A DNA stretch of 64,000 bases, from assembly GCF_000525775.1 (NCBI RefSeq), contig NZ_JALU01000016.1, positions 155,032 through 219,031 of the forward strand, in the 5' to 3' direction. The notes under the pieces are model-generated. The model was not told the DNA's origin and searched no databases. It saw nothing but the letters and a program-made list of their open reading frames with translations. Both the position numbers and the translations under genes were made by a program. This document shows positions 54,823 through 63,989 of this stretch, piece after piece. This stretch comes from Mogibacterium timidum ATCC 33093 (lineage in GTDB: Bacteria > Bacillota > Clostridia > Peptostreptococcales > Anaerovoracaceae). Positions within the stretch are counted from its first letter, which is position 1. Each line of letters begins with the position of its first letter.

Positions 54823-55090
54823 GCTTACGGAACCGAATTTCCGGCCTCATATTAATACTCAAGGTATACTTCACCAAGCGATTTTCAGCAGCTATTCCTG
54901 ATATACAATCCTGTATATAGCCTTGAAGTCTTCTTGAATACAGCACTTTAGCACATCCCCGTGTGATGGCCGCCAATATCTTGTGTCGGCATGTAAATAT
55001 ATAAAACAAAAAATATATAAAATTTTTAGCACTGTTTTCATAAGTATTAGCACAGAAGTCTTGAAACATCTGCTTTTTAAGCTTGAGATT
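54823..55090. other. AT-rich intergenic stretch upstream of the nrdD promoter
   Basis: No gene with a ribosome binding site was found on either strand. There is a small inverted repeat, ATATAC/GTATAT, around 54900 and a long A/T-only run around 55000. The minus-strand open frame over it has no family resemblance and crosses the nrdD control region, so it was not called. Confidence 0.5.
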
Positions 55091-55093
55091 GCG

Positions 55094-55109
55094 CCCAATA
55101 ATATAGTGT
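55094..55109. promoter_or_regulatory. NrdR-box-like site 1
   Basis: The right half TATAGTGT matches the NrdR consensus (acaCwAtATaTwGtgt) exactly; the left half is degenerate. It lies just upstream of the -35 box of nrdD. Confidence 0.5.
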
Positions 55110-55117
55110 AAAACTGA

Positions 55118-55147
55118 TTGACTAATCCCCATTATATGGGATATAAT
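55118..55147 (+). promoter_or_regulatory. Promoter of nrdD
   Basis: TTGACT (55118-55123) and a perfect TATAAT (55142-55147) are 18 bp apart. Expected start of transcription is near 55154, about 100 bp before the ATG. Confidence 0.8.
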
Positions 55148-55158
55148 GTCAAGGCGGC

Positions 55159-55174
55159 AAACAAGATATAGTGT
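55159..55174. promoter_or_regulatory. NrdR-box-like site 2
   Basis: AAACAAGATATAGTGT matches the NrdR consensus at 14 of 16 positions. Centre-to-centre distance to site 1 is 65 bp, about six helical turns, bracketing the promoter. This suggests repression by the ATP/dATP-sensing NrdR. Confidence 0.6.
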
Positions 55175-55256
55175 TTCCGCCGAATGGAAATTATTAAATT
55201 TAAAAGAAATAGCTGGCATAAATCAATATGTTTGGGTATTCGGTTAAGGAGAAGCA

Positions 55257-57428
55257 ATGAATGTTATCAAGAGAAATGGCTCGGAAGTAATCTTTGACAA
55301 GGTAAAGATAGAGAACGCTATTATTAAGGCGAATAATTCTGTTGAAGAGGCTGTTAGACTCACACCTGTGCAGATTAAGAGAATAACTGACAGTGTAATC
55401 ATCTCTTGCGAGGATCTCGGACGTTCACCGGCGGTAGAAGAGATTCAGGATATGGTCGAGGAGCATATCATGCAGCATGGTGCGTATGAGGTGGCTAAGG
55501 CATATATCACATATAGATATACCAGATCTCTCGTTCGCCAATCCAACACCACAGACGACAAAATTCTGTCCCTCATTGAGCTTAACAATGAGGAGGCTAA
55601 ACAGGAAAATTCCAACAAGAATCCTATCATCAACTCCACTCAGAGAGATTATATGGCGGGAGAGGTAAGCAAGGATCTGACAAAGAGAATTCTTCTTCCG
55701 GAGGAGATTTCCGCTGCTCACGATGCCGGAATAATCCACTTCCATGATTCTGATTACTTTGCTCAGAAGGAACACAACTGTGACCTCATCGATCTGGAGG
55801 ATATGCTGCAGAACGGAACGGTAATCAGCGAGACTCTTATTGAGAAGCCTCACAGCTTCTATACAGCTTGCAATATCACTACACAGATTATCGCTCAGGT
55901 TGCTTCCAACCAGTATGGTGGACAGTCCTTCTCACTAGCGCATCTCGCTCCATTTGTTGACGTGAGCAGACAGAAAATTCATGCAAAGGTAGAGAAGGAG
56001 TTCAAGGATGCCGGTATTACTACAACCGGAGAAGCTCTCAGTACAGTGGTTGAGGATAGACTTAGAGACGAGATAAAGAGTGGGATCCAGACTATTCAGT
56101 ACCAGCTTATCACTCTGATGACATGTAATGGGCAGGCTCCGTTTGTAACTATGTTCATGTATCTCGAGGAGGCTCCCGAAGGCAGAACACGAGACGACCT
56201 AGCTATGTGTATTGAAGAGGTCCTCAAGCAGAGGATGCAGGGAGTTAAGAACGAGAAGGGTGTATGGATTACACCGGCATTCCCTAAGCTCATCTATGTG
56301 CTTGATGAAGACAATATTAGCGAGGATGCACCTTACTGGTATTTGACAGAGGTTGCTGCAGAATGTACGGCTAAGAGACTTGTTCCTGACTACATCTCCG
56401 CTAAGGTCATGAAGGAGCTCAAGAAGGGCAGCGTCTACACCTGCATGGGCTGCAGATCGTTCCTGACAGTGGAAGAGAGCCAGAAGAATCCGGATGGCAG
56501 CTACAAGTTCTACGGTAGATTTAATCAGGGTGTTGTAACGATTAACCTTGTCGACGCAGCTTGTTCATCATATGGCAATATGGATAAGTTCTGGGAGATC
56601 CTGGATGGCAGACTGGAGCTGTGTCATCGTGCATTGAGGCTCCGTCACGAGAGACTTCTCGGAACACCTTCGGATGTTGCCCCTATCCTTTGGCAGTATG
56701 GGGCAATTGCCAGACTCAAGAAGGGTGAGACAATCGACAAACTGCTGTACAATGGATATTCGACAATTTCGCTCGGGTACGCCGGGCTCTGCGAGATGTG
56801 CTACCGCATGGTAGGCAAGAGCCACACAACTGAAGAGGGAAGAGAATTTGCACTCAAGGTTATGCAGAGGCTCAACGACAAGTGCGCTGAGTGGAAGGCT
56901 GCTGAGAACATCAGCTACTCTGTATACGGAACTCCGATGGAATCTACAACTTACAAGTTTGCAAAGGCTCTGCAGAGAAGATTTGGAGTTATTCCTCACG
57001 TTACAGACAAGAACTACATTACCAACAGCTACCATGTCCATGTTGAGGAGGAGATTGATGCGTTCAAGAAGCTCAAATTCGAATCGGATTTTCAGAAGCT
57101 GTCGCCGGGCGGAGCTATCAGCTATGTCGAGGTTCCCAATATGCAGAACAACATCCCTGCGGTGCTCGACGTCATGAAGTACATCTACGATAATATCATG
57201 TACGCTGAGCTCAACACTAAGAGCGATTACTGCGAGGAGTGCGGCTACAGCGGTGAGATTGAGATTGTTGAGGATGATGAGGGTAAGCTCGTATGGGAGT
57301 GCCCTAACTGTGGGAACCGCAACCAGGACAAGATGTCTGTGGCTAGAAGAACCTGCGGATATATCGGAACACAGTTCTGGAATCAGGGACGAACACAGGA
57401 GATCAAGGACAGAGTCCTTCACCTGTAG
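55257..57428 (+). CDS. nrdD: Anaerobic ribonucleoside-triphosphate reductase (class III)
   Basis: Makes deoxynucleotides in the absence of oxygen with a glycyl radical. 723 residues. The N-terminal ATP-cone (MNVIKRNGSEVIFDKVKIEN) senses ATP/dATP. The barrel includes NGQAPFVTMFMYLEE and MGCRSFL (active-site Cys). A zinc site is formed by CEECGYSGE and CPNCGN. The radical loop RTCGYIGTQF places the radical on Gly701. GGAGAAGC lies before the ATG. Confidence 0.96.
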   Translation: MNVIKRNGSEVIFDKVKIENAIIKANNSVEEAVRLTPVQIKRITDSVIISCEDLGRSPAVEEIQDMVEEHIMQHGAYEVAKAYITYRYTRSLVRQSNTTDDKILSLIELNNEEAKQENSNKNPIINSTQRDYMAGEVSKDLTKRILLPEEISAAHDAGIIHFHDSDYFAQKEHNCDLIDLEDMLQNGTVISETLIEKPHSFYTACNITTQIIAQVASNQYGGQSFSLAHLAPFVDVSRQKIHAKVEKEFKDAGITTTGEALSTVVEDRLRDEIKSGIQTIQYQLITLMTCNGQAPFVTMFMYLEEAPEGRTRDDLAMCIEEVLKQRMQGVKNEKGVWITPAFPKLIYVLDEDNISEDAPYWYLTEVAAECTAKRLVPDYISAKVMKELKKGSVYTCMGCRSFLTVEESQKNPDGSYKFYGRFNQGVVTINLVDAACSSYGNMDKFWEILDGRLELCHRALRLRHERLLGTPSDVAPILWQYGAIARLKKGETIDKLLYNGYSTISLGYAGLCEMCYRMVGKSHTTEEGREFALKVMQRLNDKCAEWKAAENISYSVYGTPMESTTYKFAKALQRRFGVIPHVTDKNYITNSYHVHVEEEIDAFKKLKFESDFQKLSPGGAISYVEVPNMQNNIPAVLDVMKYIYDNIMYAELNTKSDYCEECGYSGEIEIVEDDEGKLVWECPNCGNRNQDKMSVARRTCGYIGTQFWNQGRTQEIKDRVLHL

Positions 57429-57455
57429 GATGTGCCCTGCGGTAGATAATAAATA

Positions 57456-58205
57456 ATGGCAAGGAGACGATTCTTGAAAGGCAAGGTGCACGAGGAAACT
57501 CATGCTGTACGCGTGGCAGGTGTGGCTATGGTCTATACGCTTGAACGCAAAAGTGTGAGAAATATTAATCTGCGGATTAGACCTGATGCTTCGATATACG
57601 TCTCAGCGCCTCATAGAGTGCCCTTAGCTGAGATTGAGCGATTTATAATCAGCAAGGGTTCTTTTATTATGGATGCGCTAGAGCGGATTCAGAGCTCACA
57701 TGCGGAGCGAAGCCTGTACGATGATGGAGAGGATGCCTATTATCTGGGGGAAAAGCTCACAGTCAGACTATCCATGGGTCCCGAAACGCACATCAAGAGG
57801 GAAGGCGATTACCTGTTCCTGCAAATACCTGACCCGGAGAACGTCAGTGCTCGAGTAGATGTGGTGAAGCGGTGGTATGCCGGGGAAGCCGAGCAGATAT
57901 TTATGAATGTCGTACGAGAGGTATATGAAGAATTCAGATGTACATATCACGTACCGTTCCCGCATGTGACTATAAGGCAGATGAAATCAAGGTGGGGATC
58001 ATGCAGACCTGCATTGGGCAAGATTACGCTCAACCTTCTGCTGGTAACGGCACCGTATGATGAGCTGAGGTATGTGGTAGTGCACGAATTTGCACATTTT
58101 ATAGAGCCAAACCACTCGCAGGACTTTTGGAGAATAGTTGCCGGATTTGAGCCGGAATACAGATTGCGGAGGCAGCAGCTCAGGAGCCTGCCCACTAAAT
58201 GGTAA
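57456..58205 (+). CDS. YgjP-like zinc metallopeptidase (M48-related, DUF45)
   Basis: 249 residues. KSVRNINLRIRPDASIYVSA and RQMKSRWGSCRPALGKITLN are typical of the YgjP/DUF45 family; the zinc motif is HEFAH (210-214) with NHSQDFW supplying the third His (220). It sits between nrdD and nrdG, 27 bp after nrdD. No functional connection to ribonucleotide reduction is known to me. Confidence 0.87.
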   Translation: MARRRFLKGKVHEETHAVRVAGVAMVYTLERKSVRNINLRIRPDASIYVSAPHRVPLAEIERFIISKGSFIMDALERIQSSHAERSLYDDGEDAYYLGEKLTVRLSMGPETHIKREGDYLFLQIPDPENVSARVDVVKRWYAGEAEQIFMNVVREVYEEFRCTYHVPFPHVTIRQMKSRWGSCRPALGKITLNLLLVTAPYDELRYVVVHEFAHFIEPNHSQDFWRIVAGFEPEYRLRRQQLRSLPTKW

Positions 58206-58315
58206 CTCGCGATAATACATAAAATTCCTTAATGTAACAAATAGAACTTAAATTAGTTTAACTAATGCGATATAATCGTATGAGCAGGAGTTCAGAGACT
58301 GGAAAGAGCTTGGAT

Positions 58316-58837
58316 ATGAATTACGGAGAAATCAAGGATTGCGATGTAGCCAATGGCGTAGGTGTTAGAATCAGCTTGTTTGTGTCGGGCTGTACCAACA
58401 GATGCCCCGGGTGTTTCCAACCGCAGACATGGGACTTCAACTATGGACAGGAGTTCACCAGGAAGACCGAGGACAAGATAATTGAGATGATGCGGCCCGG
58501 CTATATAAACGGACTTACGGTGCTCGGCGGAGAACCGTTTGAACCGGGGAATCAGCAGGTGCTGATGCCTTTTTTGCGGAGAGTTAAGGCGTCTTATCCG
58601 GACAAGACGATTTGGGCGTTCACGGGTTTTGTACTGGAAGATCTCATGAAGGAGGGAGCTCGCTGCCATACCGACGTAACAGAGGAGATGCTCGGCATGC
58701 TCGATGTGCTTATCGATGGCAGGTTTGAGCAGGAGCTCAAAAATATCCAGCTGAGGTTTAGAGGCTCTGAAAATCAAAGGCTTATAGATATGAACAAGAC
58801 AAGAGAAGCAGGAAAGATTGTACTCTGGGATGAATAG
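58316..58837 (+). CDS. nrdG: Anaerobic ribonucleoside-triphosphate reductase activating protein
   Basis: A radical-SAM activase that installs the glycyl radical on NrdD. Start ATG 58316 gives MNYGEIKDCDVANGVGVRIS, matching other NrdG N-termini (173 residues); the upstream ATG 58265 lies in an apparent -10 region (GATATAAT) and has no ribosome site. The cluster motif is CTNRCPGC (CxxxCxxC), followed by LTVLGGEPFEP. Confidence 0.93.
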   Translation: MNYGEIKDCDVANGVGVRISLFVSGCTNRCPGCFQPQTWDFNYGQEFTRKTEDKIIEMMRPGYINGLTVLGGEPFEPGNQQVLMPFLRRVKASYPDKTIWAFTGFVLEDLMKEGARCHTDVTEEMLGMLDVLIDGRFEQELKNIQLRFRGSENQRLIDMNKTREAGKIVLWDE

Positions 58838-58858
58838 AGTTAGCAGGGGGAGAGCTAG

Positions 58859-60430
58859 ATGAGTGTTTCCGGGACATTCGCAACATATGAAAAGAAGGAA
58901 CAGGTTAAAAACAGCATCGGGAGGCTGATGCTTGCGGTAATTGCGATTGCGGCTGAGGTTCTCCTCATTACAACGCTGATTTTTACATTGAATGAAAAAT
59001 ACACTATTTTAGCTGCACTTTCCCGTATCCTCGCGTTGGTTGTCGTTATCGGCATATCGACAAAATCTACGAGCGCGTCAGTTAAGCTGCCTTGGGTTGT
59101 GATGATTCTGCTCAACCCGATTATCGGCGTGACTGTATATTTGATGGTAGGTCTGGGCGGGTCGACGAGGAGGATGAGAGCCAGGTTTCTCAAGGTTGAT
59201 AACGAGCTTTTTCCTTTACTTCATGATGACGAACAGATAATCGATGAAATCGCAGAGAGTGATCTTGGAATAGCCAACATATTCCGATACGTTTCTAACA
59301 ATGCATTTTTCCCTGTCTATAATGATTCCAATATCGAATTTTACAGCGAGGCAAGGGTGGCGCTTGATGCGCAGAAGGAAGCCATGCGCAAGGCGGAACA
59401 CTTCATATTCCTCGAGTATCACGCTATAGAGGACTCGGCTGCATTTGCGGGCGTTAAGGAAATTCTGGCTGAGCGGGCGTCGGATGGGGTTGAAGTTCGT
59501 GTTATCTACGATGATGTCGGGAGTATTGGATTCATAGACAGCAGTTTTATCAAGCGACTTGAGGCTCTGGGTATCAGATGCAGGGTGTTTAATCCTGTTG
59601 TTCCTATTGCCAATGTATTTCTCAACAACCGTGATCATCGCAAGATATGTATAGTGGATGGTAAGGTCGGATTTACAGGCGGATACAACCTGGCCAACGA
59701 GTACTTCAATTTGACCAGACCTTACGGTGATTGGAAGGACTCCGGTGTTAAGCTCGAAGGCAATGCCGTGCACAACTTGACGATGATGTTCCTCGAGATT
59801 TGGAATGCAACAAAGACTCAAGGACTCAAGGATGCGAGCTATAAGTGTTATATGCCGGATATCAAGCTCGACCGCAATGAGCCGGGATGCTGCATTCAGC
59901 CATACGGTGATACGCCGTTGGATCACGAGCATGTGGGGGAAAACGTATACCTCAGCATAATCAACAACGCTGACAGATATGTGTGGTTTACGACTCCGTA
60001 TCTGATCATTTCAGATGAGATGAACAGAGCTCTTACACTGGCAGCTGCTCGCGGTGTCGACGTGCGAATTGTCACGCCGGGGATCCCTGACAAACGTGCG
60101 GCTTATGCTGTTACCAGATCTCATTATATGAGACTTGCCCGAGATGGTGTCAAGATATACGAATACGTGCCGGGATTCTGCCATGCCAAGCAGTGTGTAG
60201 CGGATGACGAAATTGCAACATGCGGGACAATTAATCTGGATTATCGTAGCCTGTACCATCACTTCGAAAATGGTGTGGTGATGTACAATTGCCGGGCGGT
60301 GCGGGATATAAAGCAGGATTTCGAAACTGTGTTCGGGAAGTGTCTTGACGTCACAGACAGGTATATGGAAGGCAAGATTTCCATCAATATATTTAGGCAG
60401 GTGTTGAGGCTGTTTTCAGTGCTGATGTAG
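58859..60430 (+). CDS. cls: Cardiolipin synthase (phospholipase D family)
   Basis: 523 residues. Three N-terminal hydrophobic segments (about 20-110) precede two HKD motifs: HRKICIVDGKVGFTGGYNLA and HAKQCVADDEIATCGTINLD. It joins two phosphatidylglycerols to cardiolipin at the membrane. GGGGGAGA precedes the start, 21 bp after nrdG. Confidence 0.95.
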   Translation: MSVSGTFATYEKKEQVKNSIGRLMLAVIAIAAEVLLITTLIFTLNEKYTILAALSRILALVVVIGISTKSTSASVKLPWVVMILLNPIIGVTVYLMVGLGGSTRRMRARFLKVDNELFPLLHDDEQIIDEIAESDLGIANIFRYVSNNAFFPVYNDSNIEFYSEARVALDAQKEAMRKAEHFIFLEYHAIEDSAAFAGVKEILAERASDGVEVRVIYDDVGSIGFIDSSFIKRLEALGIRCRVFNPVVPIANVFLNNRDHRKICIVDGKVGFTGGYNLANEYFNLTRPYGDWKDSGVKLEGNAVHNLTMMFLEIWNATKTQGLKDASYKCYMPDIKLDRNEPGCCIQPYGDTPLDHEHVGENVYLSIINNADRYVWFTTPYLIISDEMNRALTLAAARGVDVRIVTPGIPDKRAAYAVTRSHYMRLARDGVKIYEYVPGFCHAKQCVADDEIATCGTINLDYRSLYHHFENGVVMYNCRAVRDIKQDFETVFGKCLDVTDRYMEGKISINIFRQVLRLFSVLM

Positions 60431-60451
60431 TAAAAATACGTGCATGCAAAA

Positions 60452-60474
60452 AAGGTTAGGACCGGCCTAACCTT
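60452..60474 (-). terminator. Intrinsic terminator, mainly for pepT
   Basis: AAGGTTAGG (60452-60460) and CCTAACCTT (60466-60474) form a perfect stem with loop ACCGG. The T-run (TTTTTT) follows it on the minus strand, about 100 bp after the pepT stop; it may also stop cls transcription. Confidence 0.8.
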
Positions 60475-60571
60475 CTCGATTTGAATACTAAGCGCAAACG
60501 GTAAGTCAGTAAATTATCGGCATTCTGAAATTTACCATTATAATATAGGAAGTAAATCCGATAGATTGTGC

Positions 60572-61783
60572 TTACTTTGCAAACTCCTTTATCAATGCGG
60601 TTATCACCTCGACACCCTTTTCCATACCTTCAATGCTGATGTGTTCATAAGGACCGTGGAATGCATGTCCGCCTGTTCCAATGTTAGGACAAGGCAGTCC
60701 CATGAAGCTGAGATTAGCGCCATCGGTGCCGCCTCGTACAGGGATTACAATCGGCTCGATCCCGGCCTTGTGGCAAGCCTTCTTGGCGTTCTCGACGGCA
60801 TCAGGGCAGCTTTCGAGCACTTCAGCCATATTTCTGTACTGCTCTTTAATTTCGACTTTTACAGTTCCTTCGCCGTATCTTTCATTGAGGAATTTAGCTG
60901 CCATCTTTATGGTGTCCTGTCTGTTGGAAAATTTAGATGCATCGTGATCTCTGATTATATAAGTGAGAGCTGCGTCGCTGACGGTTCCGCTCATAGCGGT
61001 AAGATGGTAGAAGCCCTCGTGATCCTCAGTTCTCTCCGGACGCTCGGCGGCGGGAAGGAGCGAGTCAAACTCCATGGCAACCAGCGCTGCGTTAATCATC
61101 ACATCCTTGGCTGAACCGGGATGGACATTTTCTCCCTTGAAATACACCTTAGCCGTTGCAGCATTAAAAGTCTCATATTGAACTTCGCCTTCAGTAGAAC
61201 CATCCAGTGTATATCCGTATTTTGCGTCAAATCTCGCAACATCGAAGTGCGCAGTTCCTCTTCCTATCTCCTCATCCGGTGTAAAGGCGATTGAAATTGG
61301 TCCGTGCTCAAATTCGTTGATGTGCTCTACTACGGTCATGATCTCAGCAATTCCGGCCTTGTCATCTGCCCCGAGTACCGTGGTGCCGTCTGTAGTGATG
61401 AGAGTACGCCCCTTAAGCTCTTTGAGATGTGGGAATACTTCCGGGTCAAGAACAAGACCGCTGTCTCCTAACGGGAGAGCTTCACCATCGTAATTCTCTA
61501 CAATCTGTGGATTAGCATCGTGGTCGCAGTAATCACTTACTGTATCCATGTGTGCGCAAAATCCGATAGCAGTCGCATTTTCCTTGCCCGGAGTTGCCGG
61601 AATATGCCCGTATACATAGCAATATTCGTCGCATTCAGCGTCAGCGACTCCCAGAGCCTTTAGCTCGTTAACCAACTCGTGCGCAAGTTCAAACTGGCAC
61701 CGGCTGGAAGGAGATGTATCGCTGTTCTCGTCGCTAGGAGTGCGGTACGAAACGTATTTTAGCAATCTTTCATGTGCTTTCAT
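60572..61783 (-). CDS. pepT: Peptidase T (tripeptide aminopeptidase)
   Basis: 403 residues, cytoplasmic M20B enzyme. Metal motifs GFCAHMDTVSDY and TVLGADDKAGIAEI, catalytic FTPDEEIGRGTAHFDV, YTLDGSTEGEVQYE, PVRGGTDGANLSFMGLPCPN and TGGHAFHGPYE. Removes N-terminal residues from tripeptides. AAGGAGG lies before ATG 61783. Monocistronic. Confidence 0.96.
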   Translation of the reverse strand: MKAHERLLKYVSYRTPSDENSDTSPSSRCQFELAHELVNELKALGVADAECDEYCYVYGHIPATPGKENATAIGFCAHMDTVSDYCDHDANPQIVENYDGEALPLGDSGLVLDPEVFPHLKELKGRTLITTDGTTVLGADDKAGIAEIMTVVEHINEFEHGPISIAFTPDEEIGRGTAHFDVARFDAKYGYTLDGSTEGEVQYETFNAATAKVYFKGENVHPGSAKDVMINAALVAMEFDSLLPAAERPERTEDHEGFYHLTAMSGTVSDAALTYIIRDHDASKFSNRQDTIKMAAKFLNERYGEGTVKVEIKEQYRNMAEVLESCPDAVENAKKACHKAGIEPIVIPVRGGTDGANLSFMGLPCPNIGTGGHAFHGPYEHISIEGMEKGVEVITALIKEFAK

Positions 61784-62108
61784 GGATGATCCTCCTTGTG
61801 AAACCGAATATAATTATCAAATATATGCTCCATACTACCATAAAAGACACGACGTTCCAATAATCAAGAGACTAAAATAGTACATACAGGCTAAGCATAA
61901 AGTTGACAATAAGTCAATTGTTTCAATCAAAAAATGAAAACAAAAAACACGTTGATTTATTGACAATTTCGGGGTTCTGATGGTATATTATTTTGTTGTG
62001 TGCGGTTTATTTTCGTACATTTTGCACACGAATTTACTTAGAGTGTAACTGTGTTTTGACTAGCATAGAAATGATGGACGGGTGCTTATGCGCTCGGGGA
62101 GGTGTATT
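61784..62108. other. Divergent control region of pepT and the YitT-type gene
   Basis: 325 bp without a gene. It holds TTGAC-N5-GTCAA at 61903-61917, an A-rich tract, and the promoter at 61960-61989. Confidence 0.5.
61960..61989 (+). promoter_or_regulatory. Promoter of the YitT-type gene
   Basis: A perfect TTGACA (61960-61965) and TATATT (61984-61989) are 18 bp apart, about 120 bp before the start codon. Confidence 0.75.
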
Positions 62109-63026
62109 ATGAAAGCGACATCTAAGCTGGGTTTTGAAGTTATCCAGATGATCCTTGGTAATGCGCTTAGCGCTTTTGCAATTGCTTGTTTTGCGCTTCC
62201 ATACGATATGGTTGTATCAGGACTTACAGGAGTCGGACGTATGACCAATCATTATTTTGGACTCAGCGTGTCGGGAACCGTTCTGGTTATAAACATTATC
62301 CTGTTTATCCTCGGATCATGGATACTTGGCAAAAAATTTGCAGCTTCGATTGTAATAGGAACTATTTCTTTCCCTATATTTCTGGGAATTTTCCAGAAGG
62401 CAACGATGCTTCATCATCTTGTAAATGATCCTCTGCTCGCATCTGTCTGTGCCGGGATAATCGACGGAGTTGGACTGGGTCTGATTCTCAGAGTTGGCGG
62501 TTCTACGGGGGGGATCGATGTACCTCCGATTATTTTGAATAAGAAGCTCGGAGTGAAAATTGCTCCCGTTATGTATGCTATCGACGTAGGCATATTTCTG
62601 ATTCAGATTCCTGTAACCAAGACTAACGGAATCATACTCGGAATACTCTATGCACTTATATACAGCATTGTCATGAACAAAATCATCGTCATGGGGCAGG
62701 GTGGAGTACAGCTGATGATATTCAGCAAGGATATAGAGAAGATTAACGAGAAGTTGCTGCAGCTCGGCTACGGCACGACAGTTATGCATGCCACAGGCGG
62801 ATACATGCAGGCACCACAGGATTTGGTGTTCTGTGTTGTCAGCAACAGAAATCTCAACAGGGTTAAGCAGGCCGCCCTGGCAATTGACAGTACGGCATTT
62901 ATTACAATCAGCAACGTGAGTGAGGTGAACGGCAATGGTTTTACGACGTGGTTCAATGACGAGGAATACGAACCTAAGGTCACTGAACGACATGAAGGAA
63001 TTGAGCTCACGCAGAAAGAGGAGTGA
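62109..63026 (+). CDS. YitT-family membrane protein (DUF2179 C-terminus)
   Basis: 305 residues from ATG 62109, with GGGGAGGTG upstream; the frame is open to 62082. About five to six hydrophobic segments in the first 200 residues (FALPYDMVVSGLTGVGRMTN, VLVINIILFILGSWILG, LLASVCAGIIDGVGLGLIL, GGSTGGIDVPPIIL) match the YitT group. Residues about 210-280 are a cytoplasmic DUF2179 domain (QLMIFSKDIEKINEKLLQLG, ATGGYMQAPQDLVFCVVSNR). Likely transporter; substrate unknown. Confidence 0.9.
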   Translation: MKATSKLGFEVIQMILGNALSAFAIACFALPYDMVVSGLTGVGRMTNHYFGLSVSGTVLVINIILFILGSWILGKKFAASIVIGTISFPIFLGIFQKATMLHHLVNDPLLASVCAGIIDGVGLGLILRVGGSTGGIDVPPIILNKKLGVKIAPVMYAIDVGIFLIQIPVTKTNGIILGILYALIYSIVMNKIIVMGQGGVQLMIFSKDIEKINEKLLQLGYGTTVMHATGGYMQAPQDLVFCVVSNRNLNRVKQAALAIDSTAFITISNVSEVNGNGFTTWFNDEEYEPKVTERHEGIELTQKEE

Positions 63027-63035
63027 AGGTAAGCT

Positions 63036-63719
63036 ATGACTCAGGAAGAACGTTTGGATATACTGGCACAGGTTGCCAGTGGAATTGCTAAGGTGTTAGG
63101 AGATGACACGGAGGTCGTGCTGCACGATTTAACGAAGCGAGAAATCGTATTCATGCATAACAGCAAGATTACAGGAAGGGAGAGGAATTATAGGATTAAT
63201 CCCACTGTATATGATGTTATCAGCAATTTGGCTGATGGAGAAGGACACCTTATCGGATATGCCAGCAAGTCGGCACAGGGCAAGAAGCTTCGTGCCTCGC
63301 ACTTTATGTTCATGGATGAGGATAACAACCCGGCAGCTATGATTTGCATCAATCAGGATCCATCCAGGATTCAGGAGATAATAAGCTACCTCAGTGAGTC
63401 AATTAAGATTCGCGATGTAGATGAGACAGCAGTGAATGATACATCTTATTCATTCAACGATGAGGACTATATCCAGAATATAATGAAGGATGCGATAATC
63501 AAATCGGTCAAACAGCTTGATCCGGGCTATATCAACACTAAGGAAGGCAAGCTGATGCTCCTGCGCAAGTTCAAGTTTCAAGGGGTCTTCTCAGTGAAGG
63601 AAGCTGTTCCTTTTATCTGCGAAACCCTATCTATATCACAGGCGACATTGTACAATTACCTGCGAGAGATCAGAGACGAAGAAGGCAGAGAGCCTTACAA
63701 TGAGCTCAAGCTCAGATAA
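63036..63719 (+). CDS. YheO-like PAS-domain transcriptional regulator
   Basis: 227 residues. N-terminal YheO-like PAS domain (about 1-120; IAKVLGDDTEVVLHDL, ASHFMFMDEDNNPAAMICIN) and C-terminal helix-turn-helix (FQGVFSVKEAVPFICETLSI, SQATLYNYLREIRDE). It follows the YitT-type gene by 9 bp and may regulate it. Confidence 0.88.
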   Translation: MTQEERLDILAQVASGIAKVLGDDTEVVLHDLTKREIVFMHNSKITGRERNYRINPTVYDVISNLADGEGHLIGYASKSAQGKKLRASHFMFMDEDNNPAAMICINQDPSRIQEIISYLSESIKIRDVDETAVNDTSYSFNDEDYIQNIMKDAIIKSVKQLDPGYINTKEGKLMLLRKFKFQGVFSVKEAVPFICETLSISQATLYNYLREIRDEEGREPYNELKLR

Positions 63720-63912
63720 AGACTAATCTGAGCAGGGAATCAGAGCAGCTCTGCTAACATATGTTATAGTAATAAGGTGTTGTTGAAAAAATATTATTTG
63801 CTTGCAGATACTCGGTTAACCGCTCAGCATCGCAGCAATAAACTTATTGATGAAATGGGCGAGTGACCTTGTCTGCTCGCTCTTTTTGAGTACCTAAATA
63901 TAACAAGCAGGC
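63720..63912. other. Short intergenic stretch, nothing recognised
   Basis: No gene, hairpin with T-run or known RNA was recognised between the YheO-like gene and the motif/palindrome at the window end. Confidence 0.4.
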
Positions 63913-63934
63913 TTATAGGACAAAAAACGTGTTA
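63913..63934 (+). repeat. Intergenic motif TTATAGGACAAAA(AA)CGTGTT, copy 3
   Basis: Same motif as at 31437 and 31471 with two extra A. It lies directly against the palindrome at 63934-63981. Confidence 0.55.
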
Positions 63935-63989
63935 CAAAACCGCTATAGCCATTGAAATTTCAATGGCTATAGCGGTTTTGTCTTTTTTG
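63934..63989 (+). terminator. 48-bp perfect palindrome followed by T-run
   Basis: Bases 63934-63957 and 63958-63981 are exact reverse complements with no loop (ACAAAACCGCTATAGCCATT and on), followed by CTTTTTTG. It is a very strong intrinsic terminator, or an attenuator for a gene beyond the window. Confidence 0.8.

Noticed and set aside
54734..55219. 161-codon minus-strand frame between the NlpC/P60 gene and nrdD
   Set aside because: It overlaps the terminator, the nrdD promoter and the NrdR-like boxes, lacks a ribosome site and shows no recognisable motif.
58265..58315. Upstream start for nrdG at ATG 58265
   Set aside because: The region contains a -10-like GATATAAT and no ribosome binding site, and NrdG proteins begin at the MNYG position.
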